A DNA stretch of 64,000 nt from NCBI RefSeq assembly GCF_000208745.1, contig NC_030853.1:22961060-23025059 (forward strand), given 5' to 3'. The notes below the pieces were generated by a model. It saw only the letters and a list, made by a program, of their open reading frames with translations. It was not told the origin of the DNA and made no database searches. Position 1 is the first letter of the stretch. Every line of letters begins with the position of its first letter. The translations under genes were made by a program, and so were the position numbers. Shown here in pieces: positions 50,370 through 63,102 of the stretch. The stretch comes from Theobroma cacao (Eukaryota; Streptophyta; Magnoliopsida; Malvales; Malvaceae).

Positions 50370-50760
50370 GGCTTGTATGGAATGGCTGGACTAGTGGCTT
50401 ATTCTCGGTGAAATCATTTTACAATTCAGCCCGACCCTCCTTCCCCTTGTAAACCCGAAATGGACTCGTGTTTAGGTTGGCTTTGGTTGGCAACTCCTTA
50501 AGAGGAAAAATTGCACTGAGAGGGGAGTTGGTTAAAAGGAGGTTGCTGCAGGCTAACAGTGCTATTTGTTGCCTTCTAAGTAAGAAACCGAGATAATTAG
50601 TGGTATCTTCTTCAGGTGCAAAGTCATGTTAAGTATCTGGTCCTGGCATTGTCTTCATTAGGGTGTCACTTGGCTCGGCCCTGGTGGTCCTGGTCCATTC
50701 TTCTTGCTGTGGAAACACGTACTTCCAGGTGATAAATGCAAAATAGTATGGACCATGTTT
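50370..50760 (+). mobile_element. Degenerate LINE ORF2 remnant (zinc-binding RVT tail region)
   Basis: Broken frames spell RLVWNGWTSGLFSVKSFYN, then LRGKIALRGELVKRRLLQ-ANSAICCLLSKK, then IFFRCKVMLSIWSWHCLH, in the order found in the zf-RVT region at the C-terminal end of plant LINE reverse transcriptases. Stops and frame changes interrupt it. It probably extends some hundred bases upstream in more decayed form. Confidence 0.75.
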
Positions 50761-50762
50761 TT

Positions 50763-50880
50763 AAAAATAATCCAGTCAACTAAAACTACCATGTCACTTG
50801 CTGCGTTAGTCTAAAAATAGCCACGTCAACTAAAAATATCATGTAACGTGCCCCGTTAGCAGAAAAATAGTCATTTGATT
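50763..50880. repeat. 50-bp tandem repeat, about 2.3 copies
   Basis: AAAAATA starts copies at 50763, 50813 and 50863, exactly 50 bp apart. Copies share GTCAACTAAAA, CATGT and CCGTTAG/GCGTTAG. It directly follows the LINE remnant. Non-coding. Confidence 0.8.
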
Positions 50881-53800
50881 ATCAATTTGACGGTCCACAT
50901 CATCCGTTTATGTTCAAATTTTTTTTGGAGTTCACATAACATAATGTTATATAATTAAACAAGAAATAAAAGAGTATGTCTACTATAATCATAGTAAAAC
51001 CCACTTTTTCTGGAGTATAAATTTCATGATATGACGAATGTGTTATATATATATATATATATATAATATTACTTATATAGGAAGAAAGATGGATTAATAC
51101 CACAGCAACTGATCAATCTGATCCATTGGTCGATTCTTATCTCCAAACCCAAGTTTCAACAGTGACAATAACCGATATGTCCCACACCCATATCCATGCC
51201 ATGTGGTACTGAATCAAACTATGGAATGGTGACAACTAATTAAAAGAAAAAGATAATAGTCACCACAAAAATTTATTCTTGCGTGTGGCAGTGAGGCTGT
51301 GAAATTTGAGTAACCAATAATCATCGTCCCACAAACAGTTGAAGCATCATTTCCCATGTCCTGTCACTGCATCACGAAAGTAACAAGAGGGAGAGCCAGA
51401 AGCAGATACTCGGAATCGGAACTCCACCAGTCCAATATTCCATTGGAGATTCGCTGGCGGATTCGTGGTATTTGTGAATACATATGTATTCAAAGCAGAG
51501 AGGAAGAACAAATAAATTATACCTGTGCACTCATTTTTGAATGTCATGTTCTCAAAGTCAGGTCCACTTTTTTTTTCTTTCCCATTTCGTCCTCCCTTGG
51601 CCAGAGGATGGAATGCAGGCTTCCTCGCAATTCCTGATTTTAACCTGATTATTTTATTCACTGAGAAATCCCTTTTTTAGATAACAATTTTGCAATCCAA
51701 GGAACTGAATAAGTATTTTAAAGAGTAAGAGATAATTACTATTAATGTGTCTGTATATTATCGGTGATGTTATTAATCTCACCATAAAAAAAATCAGATA
51801 GTGACGACTTTTTTTGAAATAGAGAAAGTAATATATATACTTTTTGAAGTTCAATCAATTAACTCAATAGATTTGATTTAACTCAATATAAGCATTCCCA
51901 AAGTTTCCAACCTTAGATGGTTGGATACACTGCTTACCAAAAGGAAGATGCAATGCAATGCGTGATTGATTAACCATTAATGCAATGCTTGAAAGCACAA
52001 AGGTATCAGAATTAACAATATATATTATATATATAATTTAATCCAATAGCTGGGGTTGTAAAATGTTAACCTTGAAGTTTTCAATAAAAACTGAATAGAA
52101 GCATTCCAAAAGTTTGTAGTCGATAACATCTCCAATCTAATCAGTTAGTGAAGAAAATGATAAACTGAAAATTTTTGAAGTCAATTTCAAGCAGCCAGTT
52201 AATTTATCTAGCCCATTATTCTTAAAGGATTACTTAATATAATCATTTGCCACCTAAGAGTACTAATCAAAATGTAGAAGGGAAACAAACAAATGAGTAT
52301 CAACTCACAAGAATTCCAAGTGTTTAATGATATATTTTAGAATTTTCAGTTCAAATGAGTGCGGCTTAATTAAGGGAATTTTCATCTTAACTATAATCCA
52401 CTCAAATAGTACGAATTTGCCCGCTTTTCATGTGATAGTCATATTTTTTTTTTCATTTTAAAATATTATTTTCCTCTTTTTAGGCACAGTTACTTCTGTT
52501 TCAAATTAGGTCATTGTTCAGAAAGGGAAGTGTAAAATGAGGACTACTTTAATGGGATAACTTATTTGTCAGACAAATTTATTTAATAAAAAAAATAATG
52601 TTCCATTTAGTCTATATTGTTAAAAAAATATTTAATATGATACCTATACTATGAAAATATTTAATGCGATATCTAACTTTCATTTTGTCTAATAATGTAA
52701 CCCAACCTCTAACACTGTTGAAAAAATGGGACAACATATCAATGGGTTAACTACAGCGCACCATTTGATGAAAAAATGTCGCACCACGTTATGAGTTAAT
52801 GAGACGGACACATGGTATGACCCCCATTCATTAAAAAATTTAAATTTTTTATTTTTAAAATAAGAAAATAAAAACTTTTACAAATAATTTTTTATATTTT
52901 GAAAAATAAAACTAAACGGTTTTATATAATAAATGTTGCTTTCTAAAACATAATAAATACAAAAAAATCTAAAAATATTTTTTATTTTTTAAAAATAAAA
53001 AACTAAACTCTTAAATTTTTATTATTTTCTTTTTCTCAAAATTTGAAATTTTATTTGAAGAATTAAATTTTAGAATTTCTAAAAAAATAAAAAAGACATT
53101 TTTTACTTTTTTCAAAAATAAAAAATAAAATTTTCCTTAAAAAAATTCTTTTTCGTCTTTCTTCTTTTATCTTTCGTTCCTTTTATCTCCTATCCTCCCT
53201 CTTCCCTCTCCAAATAACCGGATTCGACCAAACACCCAGGAAATCTAGTCAGCCTAAGCTAGATTCGTTGCCGGTAAATGCCAGGAACAGGAACGATCTA
53301 AAAGTAGGTTGAATCTGTCACAAACACATGACATATATGGCTTGATTTAAATCAATTTCGGCTCGTTTTTAGGCTATTTTTGACTTATTCCTTGTTTTGA
53401 AAATATAAAAAATTTATTTTTAATATTTTTGTTTGTTTTTCTTTTAAAAAAACTTTAACTCGTGATAGTCATTTATAATTTATGTGTGGAAATTGAAATG
53501 ATCCCACTAAGGGAGATGGTATTTTTTTACCATATGTCTTATTTTGATTAATTAGACATCACATTAGTAATTTCTATTACCGACCGTTACGAATTGAGAT
53601 AAAATGCGCACATGTAATCAAATTTCTGGTACAATCATAAATATTTTTCCATATAGATGAGGCATTAGATTTTTTTTTCTAAAATATAAGAACTAAATAG
53701 GATAATATCCCCCCAAAAAAAATCAATTTGGTTGAAAACGTGCGGGAGAAAAGAATTATTACAGTACAAGAGTTGTAATCTCTGTCATCCTTACCTCTCT

Positions 53801-55959
53801 TATCAGCTAGTTTAGATATTTAGTCCATAAAGTTAAGGGACGACATAACAATAATAAAACATGGAACTAAAATCTTAAAACCTTTACTCTCAAGGACAAA
53901 TTCTGGTTAAATAAAAGCAATGGTAGCAATACAATTTCACATTTCTACGTTGAACTAAATTAATATTTTCTAAAATATATATTTGAGGATGAAAGTTTAA
54001 AAATAAATCCATTGTGTTTGATTTCATTATTAGCAAATTGAGTTGTTCTTGCGAATGGGACAGCGAACTTGCTATGCTAGATGACGTTAGAAAAGCGCTG
54101 TCTCAAAAAGATTCGGTATCTTGCTCTGATTACTATCCAGATTCAATATATATATATATATTTTTCCAACTTGCTAATATTAAACTAAGACAGAGATAAA
54201 TAGGACAAAGAAGATTCTTGATTTGCTTATAATCTTTCATGCACACCAAAAATACTGCTATTATCAATTATCTAATAGTGACTTATCTTGTAATTAAATG
54301 TATATATACATATATATATTTCATAAAAATATTCAATATTTAGAATTTAAATTCTAATAAATTTTTAAATAAGAACGCTGAATTTTATGAGATGTTATAT
54401 ATAACATAATTATTGAATTTTTATTCAACATTTTTTGGTTGAGTAGGAGAAGATGATATGTCTATATTTTACATTTATGTAGATTGGATGCTTATTTCAC
54501 CCACGAGGCTGGTGATGTCAACCACTGACACATGATGTTCTATTTGCAATTCATGCACGTTTATAAATTAATTAATTAATTAATGGGATCACGATGTGGT
54601 AGATGCATTATTCAATATAGTGTCAGTGCAGGTCCAAAAAATGAAATAAATTTGATGCAACAATAATTGGCCTTAGACCAATTTAGTCCTACAAAGTGTC
54701 CTTTTATTGAATTTTCTTTGTTTGCGATTAGTGGTATGAGCAAAAAAAAAATAGTTTTAATTTGCCAGAATTAAAGCTTGTATTTTATGTAGATCTATTA
54801 ACAAGGAGTGTATTCTTCTAATAAGGAGTATATTCTTTACGAGTAAAGCTCCTAAATATAAATACGACTTGACTACACGCCATTACGTATGGACCATGCA
54901 AAGTCTAGTGACTTTTTAAGCTATAAATAGTAGTACAATAAAACAACATTGAAGAAATGCAAAATTTCTAAATCCTATTATGATTTAGTTTCTTAATTTC
55001 GCAGTTTTAAAGTGCAAGAGTTTGGAGTTTTTAGGTTGGGTTTTATTAATTGCTTGAAGAATTTAAAGCTACATACTAGCTAGATAGCTGCCTATAGAAC
55101 ATTTAAATGAATGAGAAGAAAAGAGAAAGAAATAATACCTATTTAACCTATGTCTTGATTAATATTTTTATTACTAGCAAAAAACAAATAGTAAAAACAT
55201 CAATAAAAAAATTTTATGAGTATATATTACATATATTCTATTGATTTGACGAATCCATTTGATTAAATCAACAAAAAAAGTTTTCAAAATATTTTTGAGG
55301 AAATTCTTAATAATTAAAATTATAAATTATATGTTGAAAGTTTCGGATTCCATTTAATAGGCAGATGATACGTATGAAAATAAAAAATAATTACTTGCCA
55401 ACGAGTGTTCAGATCTGTGAAGAAGCTTCGTTAAAAGTAGGCTATTAATTCAACAACTTCAGGAACCCATACCAGCGACGACGGGCCATCATTTATGACT
55501 TGAGATTTTTTATTGCCTTTGAAAAGGAGTTAAAATATTTCTGAATTGCCCAAGTGTAGCAAAGAGAAAGCTTTTCAGTTTCAATTACATTCCAATTTAC
55601 GCGTCGAATGGAATTCACATGAAAGCCTAAGGAAAGGTGACATGGGAAGGGTAGATTAGAGACTTTCTCGTCCATCATTCAATCCACAAGCCAATGCTGG
55701 TGTTGACAGTTTGGTGAAGCCATCGATTGATTGTAAGCAAAAACAATAACAATTGTAATAATAATAAAAGCAATACATGATTTTCCTTTTTAAGTTTATG
55801 TGAATGTACATATTCATGCTAATTTTATTAATATGAGTGCATGATTTTGTGTCACCTTAACTTGCTATTAAACTTTTAGAAGCATTATAAAATTAAGTTG
55901 GAGTTTCATCCAATTCCGTAACTAATCTCTTACTATTTTTTTAATTTTTTTTTTATATT
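50881..55959. other. AT-rich gene-free spacer
   Basis: A (TA)n run lies at 51044-51064. The block 51340-51660 is less AT-rich and open on both strands but has no recognised motif. At 52600-52810 there is sequence resembling one arm of a foldback element. The rest to 55959 is AT-rich with no gene seen. Confidence 0.45.
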
Positions 55960-56040
55960 TGAGAGAAAAAAAAGATTTAAACCTTATCTTTTTTGAAATA
56001 GAGATCATACACCAATTAATTAATCAAATGCTCAGATGTA
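55960..56040 (-). repeat. Copy of the short tRNA-like dispersed repeat (reverse)
   Basis: On the minus strand: CTGAGCATTTGATTAATTAA, TTGGTGTATGATCTCTATTTC, AAAAAAGATAAGGTTTAAATC, TCTCTC. Same block order as at 13906-13990. Confidence 0.45.
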
Positions 56041-56629
56041 ATCATCATCATTTTTATTTTGCTTTATCATCAATTATTTAATCATTTAAACGAATATGTA
56101 ATGTTGAAAGATGATTATCTATCACGAGTTAAAAGAAAAACATTAATTTGGCATATAAAATTACATAAAAAATAAATATAAATTTAAGAAAAAGTTTATA
56201 AAAATATAGATAAATATAGCTATTCATCTGTGCCATAAATAAAATATAAGTTTGATTTCACGGTTTTTTTTCCTTTAACAAATACTTATTTTTATCTTAC
56301 TTCACTTTTTTTTTTCTTCCTCTCTCTTCTATATATGTAGTTGGTGTCCCAAAATTCGTTGTATATTTGTCTGTTATAATTTTCTAATTTCTTAAAATTG
56401 TATATGTATGGTATGGTTTTAGGAGACTTTTTGCTTAGGCGAAGGATGTGAGAATCTAAAGAAAAGGTAGTATTAAAACTCGAATAATATGGTATAGTTG
56501 TAATTATGTTAAATTCGAAAGTAATTAAAGTTGAATGTTTCTTTAAAGAAAAAGGCAAATGTTTGAAGCTTTCACAATTCTTAATTTCATCCCTTATTAG
56601 TCTTATCGAGAAAATGTATTTACTTTAAT

Positions 56630-57090
56630 CTTGACATAATATTTAATAAATTTCATATTTTTATTAAAATTCTTATATTTATTTTAAATAAATAAGTTTT
56701 TATATTTTATTTTAAATTAAATAAGTCTTTATGATTATTAATTAACTTAATCAAATTACTACTTATCAATCTATATCACGTGATGTTGACGTGATATTTT
56801 AATATATTATAAAAAATAATAATATGATATATTAATGTAATATGATGACATGGACATATCGTTTTTTTTCACTTTTTATATTAACGTTATTTTCTACTAT
56901 CAGCATCAACATTATATTAGCGTCACATGAATATAAAATAATAATAAATATTTTTGTTAACAATAAATAGTTAACTATTAATTATAAAAATTTATTTAAT
57001 TTAAAATAAAAATACATAAATTTAATTAAATATAATAAAAAATAAAATTTTATTTAATTTTTTTCAATAATTTAAAATTTTTTTAAATGT
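56630..57090. mobile_element. AT-rich foldback element (about 450 bp)
   Basis: The left arm contains TATTTTATTTTAAATTAAAT-AAGTCTTTATGATTATTAA. The reverse complement of the right arm contains TATTTTTATTTTAAATTAAA-TAAATTTTTATAATTAATAG, with further matches outward. The centre holds ATCACGTGATGTTGACGTGA. Ends and target duplication could not be fixed because of low complexity. Confidence 0.5.
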
Positions 57091-57587
57091 TATGTCATTA
57101 ATATTAAAAAATAAAATAAAAGAATAATCAGAGTGTTTTGACGGTTTGCTTATAAAATATAATGAATCATAGGCTCAAAAATGTCAATTTCTTTTGTAGC
57201 GGCAAGATGGAATCGTAGGTAAACAAATTTTGTCATTCATTTAAAAGAAAAATGGAATTAGGGGTTTTTCCTTTTCTTTTTTTTTTTGAATTTAGAAAAC
57301 TGAAAACGAAAAAGTAAAAGTTCAAAGCCAAAAGGAGCAACGACTAATGTTATATTCCCAAAAGGAACCGTGACAGGTGGGTGGCTACGATTTATATGCA
57401 CGCCATCTCTAGTCTCCTATGGAAAACATTTCTTATAATTATTAAAAATGATAAATTTGAACACAATTATTTATCATAATTAAATAATAAAAAAATTATA
57501 AAGTAAAATGCTCCCGTCTTATGAAAACAAAAAGATTAAAGTGAAACCAAAACAAAAACGTAGCCAGTTCAAAAAAAATTCAAAACT

Positions 57588-57597
57588 CCACGTGTCC
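57588..57597 (+). promoter_or_regulatory. ACGT-core site (CCACGTGTCC) upstream of CIPK14-like gene
   Basis: A G-box/ABRE-like core about 370 bp upstream of the ATG at 57965. CIPK genes are often stress- or abscisic-acid-induced, so a bZIP site would make sense, but a single core occurs often by chance. Confidence 0.3.
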
Positions 57598-57964
57598 ATT
57601 TTCGAAATGACAAAAATGCCCTGAAGCACCTTCGTTAAATTGCTTGCAAAAAGCAGTTCTGTTGAGAATTCAATCCCAATTATCCATTGAATCGTAAACA
57701 AATTTTCAGTTCAAACTTCCCTCGTTCCTGTTCTTCTCTTATCTTCTCCGTTTCGAAAGCCGTTAACAGTTTTCTTAGAAGATAAGGTTTAGGCAAAACC
57801 ACAAAAAAAGAAAAAGTTGCAACTCGTGTGGAATAAAACCTTGGTAAGAAACTCAGTTATTGAGTTAAACTTATTTTTATACTCAATAATCATTTCCATC
57901 CCATCTTCTTCATGAGGTTTTGTTAATATTTAAGAAAAAGTTTCGATCTCTGGATTCAACAACA

Positions 57965-59275
57965 ATGCCAGAGATCGAAGACACCGCCAGTTCTAGCACA
58001 GCCACCGACTCGTTGGAAATTTCATCGGAGATCACGCTCTTTGGAAAGTACGAGATTGGCAAGTTGCTGGGATGCGGCGCCTTTGCTAAAGTTTACCACG
58101 CGCGCAACGTGAGGACGGGGCAGAGCGTCGCCATCAAAGCCGTGAGCAAGCAGAAAGTTGTCAAAGGAGGCTTCATGGCGCAGGTTAAGAGAGAAATTGC
58201 TATCATGCGCCGGCTTCACCACCCTAACATCGTCAAGCTCATCGAGGTGTTGGCTACCAAAACTAAGATTTATTTCGTCATGGAATTCGCTAAAGGCGGG
58301 GAGTTGTTCACCAGGATTGCCAGGGGACGCTTTAGCGAAGATCTCAGCCGTCGGTATTTCCAGCAGTTGATTTCAGCCGTCGGATTTTGTCACTCGAGAG
58401 GCGTGTTCCATCGCGATTTGAAACCGGAGAATCTCCTCCTTGATGAAAACTGGAATTTAAAAGTATCGGATTTCGGACTCAGCGCCGTGACGGACCAGGT
58501 CCGACCAGACGGCCTCCTCCATACGTTATGCGGAACCCCAGCTTACGTGGCGCCTGAAATTTTGGCCAAGAAAGGATATGACGGCGCCAAAGTCGATGTG
58601 TGGTCCTGCGGCATCGTTTTGTACGTTCTTCACGCCGGATATCTACCGTTCAACGACCCCAATCTGATGGTAATGTACCGTAGGATTTACAAAGGCGAAT
58701 TCCGGTTCCCGAAATGGACGTCTCCTGATCTCCGTCGATTTTTAGGTCGCCTTCTTGATCCCAATCCTGAAACAAGGATCACCCTCGATGAAATCATCAA
58801 CGACCCTTGGTTCAAGAAAGGTTACAAAGAAATCAAATTCAACTCCGAAGACTTTGAAATGAAAGAAGAAAATCAGAGTAACAAGTGCTTGAACGCCTTT
58901 GATATAATCTCGTTTTCGTCCGGTTTCGACCTATCCAATTTGTTTAATGAGGCCGATTTTTGGGTCCGGAGAGATCGATTTATATCGGGAGAGAAACCGG
59001 AGAGAATATTAGGGAGAATCGAGGAGGTTGGAAGGACGGAGGACGTGAAGGTGAGGAAGAGAAAAGAGAGAGGGATACGGTTGGAAGGGCAGAGTAGTAA
59101 TTTCGTTATCGCTGTAGATATTCATCAGTTAACGGAAAAGCTGGTAGTGGTGGAGGTGAGACGGCGGGAGATGAATGTCGGGTCGAGTGGTGAAATTTGG
59201 AAAGATAAGTTAAGGCCGAAACTTTCCGATTTGATATACAAAGCGGAAGCAGGGCAGGTTTCCGATAATTTGTAA
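57965..59275 (+). CDS. CIPK14: CBL-interacting protein kinase (SnRK3), CIPK14-like
   Basis: A single exon of 436 residues. I chose ATG 57965 ([10 protein letters not shown]) over the upstream in-frame start at 57920, because CIPK11/14 relatives begin close to this point. The kinase domain spans about 28-283: [11 protein letters not shown], lysine 58 (AIKAV), HRDLKPEN from 149, DFG 169-171 and [10 protein letters not shown] from 189. The NAF motif ([18 protein letters not shown], 310-327) binds calcineurin-B-like calcium sensors and relieves autoinhibition. A C-terminal NAF/KA1-like region ([22 protein letters not shown]) follows. The kinase phosphorylates targets such as ion transporters after Ca2+ signals. 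Intronless CIPKs form one clade, which includes CIPK14. Third codon positions are richer in G/C than in its surroundings. All catalytic residues are present. Confidence 0.95.
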   Translation: MPEIEDTASSSTATDSLEISSEITLFGKYEIGKLLGCGAFAKVYHARNVRTGQSVAIKAVSKQKVVKGGFMAQVKREIAIMRRLHHPNIVKLIEVLATKTKIYFVMEFAKGGELFTRIARGRFSEDLSRRYFQQLISAVGFCHSRGVFHRDLKPENLLLDENWNLKVSDFGLSAVTDQVRPDGLLHTLCGTPAYVAPEILAKKGYDGAKVDVWSCGIVLYVLHAGYLPFNDPNLMVMYRRIYKGEFRFPKWTSPDLRRFLGRLLDPNPETRITLDEIINDPWFKKGYKEIKFNSEDFEMKEENQSNKCLNAFDIISFSSGFDLSNLFNEADFWVRRDRFISGEKPERILGRIEEVGRTEDVKVRKRKERGIRLEGQSSNFVIAVDIHQLTEKLVVVEVRRREMNVGSSGEIWKDKLRPKLSDLIYKAEAGQVSDNL

Positions 59276-60458
59276 TTAACAGAGGATTTATCGGTAAAGC
59301 TGAGAACCGGTGGGAAACAATGGCTTCTCGACCGCTGTAATATATTCAACAAAAAAGAAAAAAAAGAAAGGAAAAACCCTTTGTATGTTTATTTCGATTC
59401 TCAAATAATTTCCTGCATAGCTTTTTCCGGCAAATCGGAACAAAGCCAAATCAACTTACCGGGTTTCCTGTATTTCCGTTTTTGCCCGGCTTTACCCTTT
59501 ATTTCAATTATATTACTAGTTTTTCTGAATATTTCACCTTTTCTTTTGCTTCGCTTCCCTGGGATTTCTTTTTCTCTGTCATCCCTTCAGAACAAGTTAA
59601 AACACCATCACTTTCACGCGGAACCCCCATTTCTTATTCAAAAAGTTCTTTCGGGAGACTCGAATGAAGCTATAGCGATGGAAAAGGACACGTAATGCCT
59701 AAAGGGAAAACAAATTAAAAGGACGCACATATGAAAGTGTTTTACCTCATTCTATGTAAGGTTTTAAACATGGTAATTAAGTGGTTCTAATCTCCGTAAT
59801 TGGAATCTAATTTATTGGTCTAAGCAGTTCAAAGTAAACGAAAGTTACTTCTATTTACTGTTTTGGATTTTGCATTTAATAATCATTCGTGTGCTTTTTA
59901 ATTAACTTGAATGAACAACACGTCACGTTTCTTGTGTTTGTAATGAGGAAATTTTTGTCCATGCCAGCATATTCTTTCTGCCTACTCGTAGATCCACAAC
60001 TGGCTTAGGAGGTTGATAAGGAGAAGAAATGACCAAATCTGGATAACTAACAAAAATTCCTCAAAATGACAAGAAGAGCAATATTTGGGGATGTGAATGA
60101 GACAAACCAACTGATTTTTAATTGTTCTCTTTTACTTCTAATACGCAAATATTATTCCCACTTTTTGTTTATGGCATCTCTAAGTAAGGTATATGGAGAT
60201 TTGAGTGAAGAATTGGACGAAAGTGTTTTCTTTCACACCATTTTATTGTGTTTTTATTAATAACAAATAGTGTTACTTTGTATATGAGTCTTTGATTCAA
60301 TTGTAAATGTATGTATATTTCTATTTTACAAATTAGATTTAATTGACATGAGATTTTATTGACTTAAACTTAAGCACCATTGGACCATTAACTTTTCTTG
60401 ATCCAATTATTACTGATCTAGCAACTTTTTAGACTTAAATTATGTGACCATTGTGATG

Positions 60459-60890
60459 CTTAAAAGCTTAAAGTTCGATTTGTTAATAATGAATGACTTA
60501 TATTGGTGTTAATAATTTTATTCATATCTAATGTGAAATGAAGTATCACAATCTCACTCACTCAAAAATCATATAGTCTTAAAAAACTTAAGCTCAAATT
60601 GTTAGTAGTAAATTACTTATATTGATATTAACAATCTCATTCACATTTGATGTGAGATGGATATCATAAATTGACACATGTTCTAATACCAACTATAACG
60701 ATTCAAGTCTATACTCTAATATCAATTGTACCGACTCAAATGCAGACACTACTAATTTAATAATTTTTCAAGTCTAAACGATGTGACATTCAAAAACTTA
60801 AATTTAAATTGCTAGAAAGGAATGACTTGGACTCTTATATTGATATTAATAATCTTATTCACATATAAGGTTAGATGGGTATCACAATCC
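60459..60890. repeat. Three-copy degenerate repeat of about 95-100 bp
   Basis: Copies start at about 60459, 60578 and 60791. Each runs in the order AACTTAA, a short spacer, TTATATTGRTRTTAAYAATC, TTCACAT, GATG or equivalent, and ATCACAA. This resembles a common plant dispersed sequence with a ...ATGTGAGATGGRTATCACA... core. Spacing is not regular, so they may be independent insertions. Confidence 0.6.
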
Positions 60891-60985
60891 AAAAAAAAAA
60901 ATGTAAGATGGGTATCACAGTTAGTGTTATTCACTCACTATCTTGCTAAACTATCAAGTGCTTTCTAAGAGTTAGGAAAATTTAG

Positions 60986-61029
<44 letters not shown>
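60986..61029. repeat. Compound microsatellite (AT)n(GA)n
   Basis: An AT run to about 61010 is followed directly by a GA run to 61029. Confidence 0.9.
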
Positions 61030-62402
61030 CTCCTTCCTTGCCGCAATAAATTATCAAATAATTGTGATTTCTTGTTGAAACAAGAAAATTCACATATTAT
61101 TGCAACCTTGTAGGCTTGTAGCCCCTAGTGGTTCAACAATGGAGGAAACAAGACGTCCACAAGGAACGAAAACCGTGTGGTCCCAAAATTTTATTTTCTT
61201 GATTTTCCCAATAAGAAATCACTTTTTTTGGCTCATCAAAGAAAATAATAAAAGGGGGGGAAATGTCTATGGCTATGGAAACATTTAGTTAAGCCGTTCA
61301 CCTCCCTAATCATTAGCAATTGCTTACTGCTTGCCCATGGAATTATCCATAAGAAAAGATTAGCAGAGCCACATATATTTTTACACCGCTTTTCATGTGA
61401 CAAATTATAAATTTTTGAAGTGGTTAAATTTTACTTTAAAAAGATAGCAGACACACTTGGTTTAACTTTACGGTCTGGTCAAAAATCGAAAACTCATTCA
61501 CCATTGTTTACTTACTTTAATTGTTCTCTTCATTCGTTATTAAGTTAAAAATTCAAGTACAGGTAGGACAGAGCAATGCCCAAATGACAATTATATGATC
61601 CAGGATATAGGGTTAAGAATTAAAGTCTTGCTATTCATTCCAAAAGGGTTTTCCTTTTGTCACATATTTCGGGAAAACTGCCTTTTTGGTCTATTAAATA
61701 ACTTTTGGTCCTCTTTTATTTTGGTCTCAAAACTCACAAAGCTTACACTTGAGTAACTTGACAGTAACTTTTAAAGAATTAAAAAGCAAACACATAATAA
61801 ATGGTATATTAACAATTAAAACTGAGTACAAAAAATTAAACCGTCATGAATCTGCAACTCCCAAAGAATAATCAAAAGATAACTCCGTGTTTTATATGGT
61901 ATGAATAGTTTGTGAAAAATTAGGTTTCAATTTCAATTGAGCACGGGACATGTATTTCAGTACACTTACATGGAAATGGAATACTGAGTACGTCATTGCC
62001 AATAATGGAACTCAGAAACATGAGTTGTAAGTAACAGTCCATTCGAAGATGGAAGATAAATTTTTCTTTTTTCTTTTTCTTTTTTGGGTTATTTTTTGAA
62101 GCATCAAAGCAGCGTTTGTAAATGCATTAATAATTGATAGGTTAGTGAATGTCTATATCAAATAAATGGCACCCACTCATTACAAGGATAAAGCTAGTGT
62201 TTACGGAATTTAGATAACGACAAATATGGGGGTCCACAGGCAGATGAAGATTCATGCTCATCTTATATATTTTTCCCCGATTATTTATTTCATTTAAATA
62301 TTGATATTAGATTATTTATAAAATTATTAATGTTAGATGGAAATGGTTGTTGAACTGCATCAATATTTGTAAAAAAAAACAAATGTTAAGTGTGGTGTCA
62401 TC

Positions 62403-63094
62403 CGTGGGCGGACCCATGTTGGAAGGAGTGGCGTCATGTCACTTTTTTAAAATATTTTAATTTTTATATAATTTATTTAGAATTTAAGATAGTTAATATA
62501 CTAATGAACTCATTACTTTTTTTTTTTTACAATTTGACAAGAAGTGTGGTCAAAGACTTTAAGTAAAAGTGATTTATCAAAAAATATTTTATATATTAAT
62601 ATTTAAATACTATAAGAAAAGATAATTTTTTTTATAATTTAAAATTTTATTAAAAAAATTAAAACTTAAACTACTCTCTCTATTTAAAAATTCAAATCCT
62701 TCCCTTTCTTAATCCTTGAATGAATTTTTCATTCTCTCATAACAACTCATCTTTTTTTTTCTTTTTTTATTAGTTACTAAACCTAATAATTTGTTATGTA
62801 AAATCATATTTTATTTAATTCTAATATTTTAATTTATACTAACGAATAGTAATTTTTAACTAGTTTTATAATTTTAGATAAATAAGCCATAGAAATATAT
62901 TTAAAAAAAAATTGTGTCACAAGACTCAAATCCCGAACAATAACAATAAAATTCTACTAATAATGATACTCAATAATATTCTTCTAACCAAATTCATATT
63001 AAATTTAATTTAAGTACTCTCTCAACAGATCTTAGATCGAGAAAAAAATTTCTAAATATGACAACACTCAGAAAAATTTCTGGATCCACTCCTG
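62403..63094. mobile_element. hAT-type non-autonomous element with exact 8-bp target duplication
   Basis: The left end reads CGTGGGCGGACCCAT; the right end reads ATCCACTCCTG, whose reverse complement CAGGAGTGGAT is an imperfect match (CAGGGGCGGATCC-like consensus). GTGTCATC flanks it at 62395-62402 and 63095-63102, an exact 8-bp duplication as hAT transposases make. The 692-bp interior is AT-rich and has no transposase frame. A similar GATCCGCCCCTG end occurs near 23719. Confidence 0.75.
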
Positions 63095-63102
63095 GTGTCA
63101 TC

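Larger units (their letters stand above)
59276..62394. other. 3' flank of CIPK14-like gene and repeat-bearing spacer
   Basis: The frame at 59381-59695 lies in the probable 3' UTR and has no recognised motif. A three-copy degenerate repeat lies at 60459-60890 and an (AT)n(GA)n microsatellite at 60986-61029. No gene seen. Confidence 0.5.

Noticed and set aside
51356..51661. Frames open on both strands
   Set aside because: No motif in either; the block is only less AT-rich than its surroundings.
60864..60929. AGATGGGTATCACA repeated around an A-run, as in a retroposon insertion
   Set aside because: Four bases (TGTA) separate the A-run from the second copy, and the motif belongs to the repeat family of this region.
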